Shown here one piece after another: positions 1 through 6,397 of a stretch of DNA of 20,150 nucleotides. The notes below the pieces were generated by a model. The model saw only the letters and a list, made by a program, of their open reading frames with translations. It searched no databases and was not told the origin of the DNA. The number at the start of each line of letters is the position of its first letter. Position 1 is the stretch's first letter. Both the position numbers and the translations under genes were made by a program. The stretch spans positions 1 to 20,150 of the forward strand of contig CALMPB010000518.1 of NCBI GenBank assembly GCA_937871985.1, given 5' to 3'. This DNA comes from an uncultured Burkholderiaceae bacterium. Its GTDB lineage: Bacteria > Pseudomonadota > Gammaproteobacteria > Burkholderiales > Burkholderiaceae.

Positions 1-2
1 TC

Positions 3-827
3 GAGGCGGCGGCGCGTGCGCACTTCGAGCCAACGCGCCTGGCCGCCGCGCTTCCGCCGGTCCGGCCGATCCGTTCGGTGGTGACCATCCCGTCGCTGCC
101 CGCGCCGGTTCTCGCGCTGCTTGCGACGGAGAGCGGCGTCGTCGCGGCCGAGGAGGTCAGCCTGCGGCAGCCGCTTCCTGTCCGGCCGATCAATCGCGTG
201 GCAGTCTGGCAGGGCGGGACGATGCACGAGGGTTTCGAGGTGGAGGCGCTGGAGCGCGTCGCCGCCCTCGCCGGCTGGACGATCGACGTCCAGCATGGCG
301 ACCTTCCCGCATTCGAGCGCTTCTACGCTGATCCGGCAGCCGACCTGCTTTGGGTCATTGGCCATGGCGAGCATTCCCCGCACCGCATAGAGGGTTCGGG
401 TCTGGTGATCGGCGAGAAGATCATCACGGCGGATCGGCTGCGTGGACTAGCGCCTGCGGGGGACGGCCGGCGACTGTTGGTGCTCAACGTATGCAGTGGG
501 GCGACGACGCAGGTGCGCGGCGGCATGGCGCGCATCGGGATCGGCCAAGAGCTGACGGGTCCGGGGCAGCAGGTGGCGGCGCATTTATGGCCGGTGGGAA
601 TGTATGCCGGGTTGGCGTTCGGCGCGAAGTTCGCGGTCGAGCTATCCGCGGTACCCACTCCCGAAGCCTATGCGCGAACGGTCGCCGCGATGCGCGACCC
701 CGCGACGCTCCGGGCAGACCTCGTCGCCCGGTTGGGACCCGGGCTGGCGATCCACGACCGACTTGCGCATCAGGACGTTCAGGTTGGCAACGCGATGTCA
801 TGGGGTGCCCCGGTGTTGCTGACATGA
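3..827 (+). CDS. CHAT-domain (caspase-like) protein, C-terminal part, 5' end outside window
   Basis: The reading frame is open from base 3 to the stop at 825-827 with no convincing start, so the gene very probably begins upstream of the window. The first usable internal start is GTG at 78, giving 249 residues. On that numbering the sequence has the two CHAT protease signatures: the catalytic His in V-I-G-H-G-E-H (His96) after a hydrophobic strand, and the catalytic Cys in L-N-V-C-S-G-A (Cys139). The tail 'GIGQELTGPGQQVAAHLWPV' is also CHAT-like, where sibling domains read 'A..L...G...VIA..WPV'. CHAT domains are cysteine peptidases of clan CD, related to caspases and separase, and many bacterial ones act as proteolytic effectors in defence systems. 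The motif VRPI occurs twice near the N-terminus (just before base 78 and at residues 35-38), perhaps a small internal duplication. The gene next downstream encodes an AlbA_2/Schlafen-like protein 70 bp away, so the two may be one unit. The substrate is unknown. Confidence 0.72.
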   Translation, partial: EAAARAHFEPTRLAAALPPVRPIRSVVTIPSLPAPVLALLATESGVVAAEEVSLRQPLPVRPINRVAVWQGGTMHEGFEVEALERVAALAGWTIDVQHGDLPAFERFYADPAADLLWVIGHGEHSPHRIEGSGLVIGEKIITADRLRGLAPAGDGRRLLVLNVCSGATTQVRGGMARIGIGQELTGPGQQVAAHLWPVGMYAGLAFGAKFAVELSAVPTPEAYARTVAAMRDPATLRADLVARLGPGLAIHDRLAHQDVQVGNAMSWGAPVLLT

Positions 828-897
828 ACGCCGTCCCAATCGGTGGAAGTGAAATGGCAGGGATGCCCATGCATCCCTCTGGCGCTAGTACATCCTG

Positions 898-2268
898 ATG
901 GCGGCTACACCGAGAGACGACCTGCTCCTGCGGGACCTGGTCGAGCAGCGGCTCGAGACGCCGTCCGTCGAATACAAGGCTTGGATGTCGCTCTCGGATA
1001 ACACGGCCAAGGCGAAGATCGCACGGCACTTCTGCGCGTTGGCGAACTCCGGCGGCGGGCACCTCGTGTTCGGCTTCGACGACGACGGCACGCCGAGCGA
1101 GCCGCATCCGGCCGACCTTTCGGGCTATTCGCAGGATCTGCTCAACGGGATCGTAGGGAGCTACCTGCAGCCCTCGTTCCATGTCACGGTGCACACCGTC
1201 ACGGCGACGACCGGAAGGATCTACCCGGTCGTGCGCGTCCCCAGTCACGGTGCCCAGCCGGTCTGCGCCAAGCGCGACGGTCCGCAGGACGCGAAGGGGC
1301 GGACGGTCAGGATTCGTGCTGGCGTGCACTACATCCGCGAGCAGGGTCCCAAATCCATCGCCATCGACTCCCCGGAGCGCTGGCGCGACGTGCTCCACCG
1401 CTGCGTGCTGGCTGAGCGCGACGCGCTCCTCGGGTCAATCGGAAGGCTATTCCAGCAGCAACGCGTGGAAGCCGCGCAGTCGGTGCTCGCACCATTCGTC
1501 AACGACACCCTGGTCGAATGGGCGAAGGTCGAGGCGCCGGAATGGCCGGTCAATCCGGCGCTGAACCGCGTCGCGTTCGGCTTCCGGCTTCTAGCGCCGA
1601 ACGGCGGTGAGCCGACACCGCTAGACGTGAGGGCGTTGCAGGAGCGGGTGCGCTCGGCCTCGGACCGGGCCTCGGACGAGGTCAACGACGGGCTTGCGGC
1701 TTATGGTTCCGGATGGCGGATGGACAGGCGTCCGACTGTCGCGGTGTTCGGAAACGTTGAGGGCTACGTCTGCCGCGCGGTGGCCGCCGACGCCAGCGAT
1801 CTCCCGTCGATTTGGCAGGTGACCGCCGAGGGCATGGGTGCAGACGTCACGATCCTGCCCGAAGACGCCGCCTACCTCCGCCAGTCCGTTGAGAATCGTG
1901 GCTCGCGGCGCTGGCCCGCGGGTGCCAAGCTGTCGCCCCGCTTCCAGATTCAGGCTGTAGCCCAGCGCGTGGCGTTCGTCCGCAACCTTGCCGCGTCCTT
2001 CCCCGACGCCACGGATTGCGAGTTGCTGATAGACTATTGCGGCTTGGAGGGCCGCAACGTGGAGGAACCTGCTGCGGGCCGCTATTTCAGCCGGAACTAC
2101 GTTGCGGCGGTGCCTGCCAGACGCTTCGCGACGACCCTGCCGGTCGAGGGATTGGCGGCTGACCCCGATGGCGCCACGGCCGCCCTGCTAGGGCCCGTGT
2201 TCCGCCTGTTTGACGGGTGGGACGTCAATCCCGAATATATCCGGTCCGAACTGGCCAGAGGCCGATGA
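898..2268 (+). CDS. Schlafen/AlbA_2 domain protein with unassigned C-terminal region
   Basis: 456 residues from ATG 898; an in-frame TAG at 886-888 makes this the first possible ATG. Residues about 20-145 match the Schlafen AlbA_2 (formerly AAA_4, 'putative DNA-binding') domain: S-V-E-Y-K near residue 23, then 'FCALANSGGGHLVFGFDDDG', the family's N-[ST]-x-G-G-x-[LI]-x-[FI]-G-[VF]-x-[ND]-[DN]-G signature, then the strand 'YPVVRVPSH..PVC' and 'RIRAGVHYIRE', which resembles the family's YxR.G..T element. Residues about 160-456 have no domain I recognise. AlbA_2 proteins occur as transcriptional regulators and as nucleic-acid-binding parts of defence proteins. The start lies 70 bp after the CHAT gene on the same strand, so co-transcription is likely and a CHAT/AlbA_2 defence pair is plausible. 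I see no strong ribosome-binding site before the ATG. Confidence 0.75.
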   Translation: MAATPRDDLLLRDLVEQRLETPSVEYKAWMSLSDNTAKAKIARHFCALANSGGGHLVFGFDDDGTPSEPHPADLSGYSQDLLNGIVGSYLQPSFHVTVHTVTATTGRIYPVVRVPSHGAQPVCAKRDGPQDAKGRTVRIRAGVHYIREQGPKSIAIDSPERWRDVLHRCVLAERDALLGSIGRLFQQQRVEAAQSVLAPFVNDTLVEWAKVEAPEWPVNPALNRVAFGFRLLAPNGGEPTPLDVRALQERVRSASDRASDEVNDGLAAYGSGWRMDRRPTVAVFGNVEGYVCRAVAADASDLPSIWQVTAEGMGADVTILPEDAAYLRQSVENRGSRRWPAGAKLSPRFQIQAVAQRVAFVRNLAASFPDATDCELLIDYCGLEGRNVEEPAAGRYFSRNYVAAVPARRFATTLPVEGLAADPDGATAALLGPVFRLFDGWDVNPEYIRSELARGR

Positions 2269-2464
2269 CCCCGGAGTTCAGCCGTCAGGTCGGCGTCACG
2301 CCCGAACTCCCACTGGGCGCCGCTTTCCGCCTCTACCTTTTCCAAGAACATGCGCCAGGCAGACGCCGAATGTCGGCTCTGGGCCAGATATGCCGCTTGA
2401 CACGTCGCTGTGGAACGGCGGAAATATCTTAACAGCAGCCTTGCTCCCGGTTGAATGACATCTG
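2269..2464. other. Gene-poor gap between convergent genes with a possible gene remnant
   Basis: No intact gene is convincing here. On the minus strand, roughly 2435 down to 2268, one frame reads like a genuine protein segment, including 'SASAWRMFLEKVEAESG' followed by 'WEFGRDADLTAELRG', with ordinary high-GC codons. It has no credible start and runs into the end of the AlbA_2 gene, so it may be a truncated leftover. On the plus strand a 55-codon frame (2265-2432) starts with an ATG overlapping the AlbA_2 stop as ATGA. Its codons deteriorate in the second half, with several AGA, ACA and ATA, so I do not call it. I do not recognise either translation. Confidence 0.3.
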
Positions 2465-4009
2465 TCACGTCCACAGTGCCCGCTCTTCCGGCCACGGGTC
2501 ATTCTCGAGCCTGGTGTCGGCATCGAAGACCATCGTCGACCGCCCTTGCGCCGAATAGGCCGGCCAATGCGGAATGCCGGGATGGTCGGGGTTTCCGGTG
2601 CGGGCGAAGGCGATCCAGGCGTCGGCCATCTGGTCCGAAATGGCGATGCCATTTGGTGACCCGGCAATGGCGGGAACGTCTGCCGGATGATGGAACATGA
2701 GTGGGATGTCGAGGCCATGGAAGGCGCGGTAGACGCCTCCCAGGACAGGCGAGACCCAGCTCAGCAGAAACAGGTAGGCCGGCGCGTCGGCCGATCGGCT
2801 GTAGAGTTCTGCAAGGTCGATCGACGGCGCGCGCATCAGCCAGTCGGTCACGATGAGGTTGAGGCGCTGGCGATTGGAATGTCCCGGCCGTCCGCTGCGA
2901 TAGACCTCGATGACCTCGGCGGCCCTTGCGGGCGGGACCATCGTCAGGGCGGCCAGCAGTTCGGCATCGCTCAAATCATCCGTCGGATTGAACGTGCTGA
3001 GTTCGTCGGCGGTCGTCCCGATCAGCAGGGGAACGCCGCTCCGCCCCCATTCCTCCTGCGCCGTATTCCAAGGATGCCGCGAGAGAACGATGCCGTCCAG
3101 GACGGGTTGCCAGACGTTGCCCTGTGCGGCCGGGAGCGCGGAGTTGCCGGCAATCCTTGCGGTTACGGTGCTGCTCGCATCCATCAGGGTCGAGATCGGA
3201 ACCCTCTGGAGGCGCCATGCCTCGGACTCGGGGATGCCGAGTTCTCGCAACACCTCCCTTGCCGTGGCGGTCGCGCCGTCGGGGTCCGGCAGCGTCTTGG
3301 TCCTCGCAACTCCGCTCTGGACGATTGCACGGTGAAACAGGCCATGGGCCGCCGGCATTGCCATGAGGGTGGCGACCTTCTGCCCGCCGCCCGATTCACC
3401 GAATATCGTGACGCATCCGGGGTCCCCGCCGAAGGACGCGATGTTGTCGCGAACCCACCGGAGCGCAGCGACCAGATCAAGCGTGCCGGCGTTGCCGGAA
3501 CGCTCGTAGCCGGCACCGCCCAAGGCGCCGAGATAGAGGTATCCGAGCACTCCGAGCCGATGGTTAACAGTGACGACCACGACATCGCCACGCGCGGCGA
3601 GGTGCCGGCCGTCATACTCCGGTTCGTTCGCCGAACCCGCCGTCTGGGCTCCGCCATGAAACCAGACCATGACCGGGCGGCGCACGCCGTCGCCGACCGC
3701 TGGGGTGAAGACATTCACTGTCAGGCAGTCTTCGCTGGTGAGCGGAAGTTCGTCGCCGTGGCTCAGGTATACGCGAAGCTTGGAGAGCAGGTCCTTGTGC
3801 GCCTCGATCAGCGCCGTCGGCTGCGGCGCGATCGGACCCGGCCGGGTGGCGTCGCGTGTTTCCGGCCAGGGAGCGGGCTCCACCGGAGGACGGAAGCGGT
3901 TCGGGCCAGACGTAGGCGCTCCGTACGGGATCCCCCAGAAAATGTTGATGCCGTCATTGAGGGTGCCGCGAACCCGGCCGTTGACGGTCTCAGCAAGGAT
4001 CTCGGTCAT
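2465..4009 (-). CDS. Type-B carboxylesterase/lipase (alpha/beta hydrolase)
   Basis: Hydrolyses carboxylic esters; the family includes pNB esterases, cholinesterases and pesticide-degrading esterases. I chose ATG 4009 (514 residues) over the upstream ATG 4033 because a GGGAG sits about 8 bases before it and M-T-E-I-L-A-E-T begins at the family's usual first strand. Visible signatures are 'F-W-G-I-P-Y' near residue 24, 'SEDCLTVNVFTP' near 92 (carboxylesterase type-B signature 2), the oxyanion-hole 'WFHGG' near 116, and the nucleophile elbow 'FGESGGG' with Ser206. The acid is probably Glu in 'GTTADELSTF', and the catalytic His is in 'YRAFHGLDIPLMF'. The length matches the family's roughly 500 residues. 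There is no evident signal peptide, so it is probably cytoplasmic. It lies 140 bp downstream of the small alpha/beta hydrolase gene and in the same direction, suggesting a role in ester catabolism. The substrate cannot be told from sequence. Confidence 0.9.
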   Translation of the reverse strand: MTEILAETVNGRVRGTLNDGINIFWGIPYGAPTSGPNRFRPPVEPAPWPETRDATRPGPIAPQPTALIEAHKDLLSKLRVYLSHGDELPLTSEDCLTVNVFTPAVGDGVRRPVMVWFHGGAQTAGSANEPEYDGRHLAARGDVVVVTVNHRLGVLGYLYLGALGGAGYERSGNAGTLDLVAALRWVRDNIASFGGDPGCVTIFGESGGGQKVATLMAMPAAHGLFHRAIVQSGVARTKTLPDPDGATATAREVLRELGIPESEAWRLQRVPISTLMDASSTVTARIAGNSALPAAQGNVWQPVLDGIVLSRHPWNTAQEEWGRSGVPLLIGTTADELSTFNPTDDLSDAELLAALTMVPPARAAEVIEVYRSGRPGHSNRQRLNLIVTDWLMRAPSIDLAELYSRSADAPAYLFLLSWVSPVLGGVYRAFHGLDIPLMFHHPADVPAIAGSPNGIAISDQMADAWIAFARTGNPDHPGIPHWPAYSAQGRSTMVFDADTRLENDPWPEERALWT

Positions 4010-4149
4010 CCACGATCTCCCGAACCCTGGCATGATACCAAAGTGATCCCCCTATGCAGACTGGAAAAGGCTAAGGAAGACGAGTGCATCGGCGACCCTT
4101 GCCGCTATCATCGCCGGCGCATGAACTGCCGGCATTCGTCGCCCGGGCG

Positions 4150-4854
4150 TCACCGGCTCGTCTCCTCGAGCAGTAATGCCTCGAGAATGTCGGGCTGGTC
4201 GATCATGACATCGTGCCCGCAATCGAGTGAAACTGCCTTCCATCCCGGCTGATCGACGACGCGGGCGTAGGTTGCGTGGTTGATCGACTGGTAGCGCTCG
4301 GCGAGGACGAACGTGCGGTTCGGCACGGCGGCCTCCTTGCCGGTGAAGAAGAGCTTCTGGATGTAGGTTCCCATCGGATGGGGCGTGCAGCAGCGGTCGA
4401 CTGCTGCGGCATTCTCGTCCGACACGTTGAAGAAAGCGGCTCCAGGAGACTCGATCATGGTTCCTGTCGCCGACGCACGGGCGATCGTCCGGAGTGCGCG
4501 CTCCGGACCCATCATGTCGAGGACGCACTCGCCATCCTCGGGCACGCCGGCATCGAGGTAGAACAGCGTCCGGATCCGCTCCGCCGCTTGGCCCGCGACG
4601 CCGGTGATGACGACGCCACCGTAGGAATGGCCACACAGGATCACGTCCTTAAGATCATTGATCTCCAGGATTGCGACGACATCCTGGACGTGCGTCGAGA
4701 GGTTGATCGCCTGCTGGGCAAGGTGATGGCGCTCGCCGACCCCGGTGAGCGTCGGCACGTAGGCGTCGTGGCCTTTCGCGCGAAGTCGCGCTGCGACCTC
4801 CTCGTAGCACCAGGCGCCGTGGTAGGCGCCGTGAACAAGAACGAAGGTCGCCAC
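4150..4854 (-). CDS. Small alpha/beta hydrolase, MES/EstC-type esterase
   Basis: I place the start at GTG 4854 (234 residues, first residues M-A-T-F-V-L-V-H-G-A). The longer frame begins only at a TTG (4935) and would overlap the end of the upstream MFS gene; the shorter form begins exactly where this family normally does. The features are the oxyanion-hole 'LVHGAYHGAWCYEEV', 'P-T-L-T-G-V-G-E-R' near 35, the nucleophile elbow 'G-H-S-Y-G-G' with Ser77, 'FYLDAGVP' and a late catalytic His in 'DCGHDVMIDQP'. This group includes plant methylesterases (methyl salicylate/jasmonate), hydroxynitrile lyases, and bacterial EstC and pyrethroid-type esterases; all share the pattern, so the reaction is only 'ester hydrolysis, probable'. 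The gap to the MFS stop is 34 bp, consistent with co-transcription of transporter and hydrolase. Confidence 0.85.
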   Translation of the reverse strand: MATFVLVHGAYHGAWCYEEVAARLRAKGHDAYVPTLTGVGERHHLAQQAINLSTHVQDVVAILEINDLKDVILCGHSYGGVVITGVAGQAAERIRTLFYLDAGVPEDGECVLDMMGPERALRTIARASATGTMIESPGAAFFNVSDENAAAVDRCCTPHPMGTYIQKLFFTGKEAAVPNRTFVLAERYQSINHATYARVVDQPGWKAVSLDCGHDVMIDQPDILEALLLEETSR

Positions 4855-4888
4855 TACCGGGCTCGTGCCCCAATGCGCGCCGCGCGGG

Positions 4889-6232
4889 TCACTGGCCGTC
4901 GGCTCCCAGGGGTGGGAAGAGGAAGCGTCGGCCAATCACTGTCATGACGAACAGCGGGACGAGCAGGAGGGCGGATTCGAAGCCGATGGTAGCGAAGTAG
5001 TCATGGGTAGCGTCGAAGACGAACCCGAGCAGCATCGGTCCCGCGACCGCTGATGCCAGAGAAATGAAGTACCAGATGCCGTACGCCACCGGAAAAAGGT
5101 CCTGGGTCAGGGATCGCTTCACAGCTGTCGCCCAGTAGACGTCCGAGCCTCCCACCGCGGCGCCGAAGCACACGATGTGCAGCAAAAGGAGCGGCGTGGA
5201 CGGCTTGACGGTCGCGGCAAGGAGCAGGAGCGCTCCGGAAAGCATTAGCCCGATCAGGACGACGCTCAGGCGCTGGACCGGCATCCTGTCGGCGAGCCAG
5301 CCGATCAAGACGCAGCCGATCGCGGCTATACCGGCAGTCGTACCCAGCGCGCTGGAGGCGATGTCGGTCGAGATGCTCGACGACGTGATCACGTCGGGCT
5401 GGTGCGCGAGTAGGCCGGTGTATGTCAGGAAATAGACGGCACCTGCGCCGGCGATCCACGTGAAGGTCCGATTGTCTCGCAGTGCTTTGAGGCTCGATGC
5501 TAAATGATGGTCCGGCTGCGAATTCGCCGATCCAGCACCCGCCGCCTGTGATCGCCCTCGATCACTCTGGTCGGCCGGCGATCTCGCGCCTCGGTAGAAG
5601 CCGGCCGCCCAGTAGGCTGGCAGGAGCGGAGCCAGGAGGACGGCCGCTGCGACGATGATAGCAGCCGTCCGCCATCCGGCGTCGTCGATCAGCCACTGGG
5701 TCAGCGGGGCCATCAGGAGACCGCCCAGGCTCCATCCCGCAAAGGACAATGCCAGCGCGATGCCGAACCGGCGGGAGAACCACTGGCCCAGTATGACCGG
5801 GATTGTGATGGCGAAAAGAACCTTGCCGAGGCCGGCCAGCGCGCGAAGCGCATATATCTGCCAAAGCTCGGTAGCACCGGCCACGGATGCAAGCGCGAGT
5901 GCCTCGATGATGAGGCCGGCGATCGTCAGCCGGCGTACCCCGAACCGTTCGATCAGCGGCCCGGCCCAGAGCGCCAGCGGTGCGGACAGCCAGAATGCGG
6001 AGACGAGGCCGCCGACGCTCGCGCGGCCCCAGTGGAATTCCTGTGCAACGGGGTTCGCCAACACGATGAACGCGTAGAGGCCACCACCGTACATCATGAA
6101 GCCGGTGAGCGAGAGCGAGGCGACGATGCACCATGCGAGGCGCCCGCCGTCTGCGGCAGCCTGAGGTCCCGCGAGGCGGCAGTCGCTGGTCTTGCCGCTC
6201 GCTTGCGCCGGAAATTCCTGAACCTGGGACAT
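4889..6232 (-). CDS. MFS transporter, monocarboxylate/oxalate-formate antiporter-like
   Basis: Inner-membrane secondary transporter of 447 residues from ATG 6232; a TTG two codons upstream is also open. A GAGAAAG lies just upstream of the ATG. After a hydrophilic N-terminus of about 32 residues come roughly twelve hydrophobic segments in two halves. They are split by a charged central loop near residues 215-245 ('GARSPADQSDRGRSQAAG'), the usual MFS 6+6 arrangement. The first loop has 'GPLIERFGVRRLTIAG', the MFS motif A equivalent (G-x-L-x-D/E-R-x-G-x-R-x), and a second copy is seen in 'GWLADRMPVQRL'. Segment 'GLYAFIVLANPVAQEFHW' with 'WFSRRFGIALALSFAGWSLGG' is typical of the monocarboxylate/oxalate:formate branch. 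The neighbours are two esterases, so it may import an acid or ester, or export a product. Confidence 0.88.
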   Translation of the reverse strand: MSQVQEFPAQASGKTSDCRLAGPQAAADGGRLAWCIVASLSLTGFMMYGGGLYAFIVLANPVAQEFHWGRASVGGLVSAFWLSAPLALWAGPLIERFGVRRLTIAGLIIEALALASVAGATELWQIYALRALAGLGKVLFAITIPVILGQWFSRRFGIALALSFAGWSLGGLLMAPLTQWLIDDAGWRTAAIIVAAAVLLAPLLPAYWAAGFYRGARSPADQSDRGRSQAAGAGSANSQPDHHLASSLKALRDNRTFTWIAGAGAVYFLTYTGLLAHQPDVITSSSISTDIASSALGTTAGIAAIGCVLIGWLADRMPVQRLSVVLIGLMLSGALLLLAATVKPSTPLLLLHIVCFGAAVGGSDVYWATAVKRSLTQDLFPVAYGIWYFISLASAVAGPMLLGFVFDATHDYFATIGFESALLLVPLFVMTVIGRRFLFPPLGADGQ

Positions 6233-6352
6233 GGTCAACTTTCTCGCGATGGGGCGTGCGGGGAAAGCGCCACCGCTGATCTGCTTGCCGGGACGGCCTT
6301 TCGTTCAAGTCCTGCCGATCGCGTCGGGCCAGTGTGGCACGTGGGATCGGGG

Positions 6353-6389
6353 CCGCCGCGACAATGGCTTGTCCCCACCGTCGCGGCGG
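6353..6389 (-). terminator. Perfect 10-bp stem-loop just after the TonB receptor gene
   Basis: CCGCCGCGAC at 6353-6362 is exactly complementary to GTCGCGGCGG at 6380-6389, with a 17-base loop. It starts 8 bases downstream of the receptor stop codon (TAG, 6400-6398) on the transcribed strand. No T-tract follows it, so it is not a textbook intrinsic terminator. It may stabilise or process the 3' end of the abundant receptor mRNA, or lower transcription into the MFS gene. The rest of the 165-base gap (6233-6397) shows nothing else I can name. Confidence 0.4.
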
Positions 6390-6397
6390 TACTGCAA

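Noticed and set aside
484..1398. Minus-strand 304-codon open frame over the CHAT and AlbA_2 genes
   Set aside because: It overlaps two motif-bearing plus-strand genes and its translation is Arg/Pro-rich with no domain.
2687..4252. Plus-strand 521-codon open frame opposite the carboxylesterase
   Set aside because: It lies antisense to a gene with full catalytic motifs; composition is Arg/Gly/Asp-rich with no domain, as expected for a shadow in high-GC DNA.
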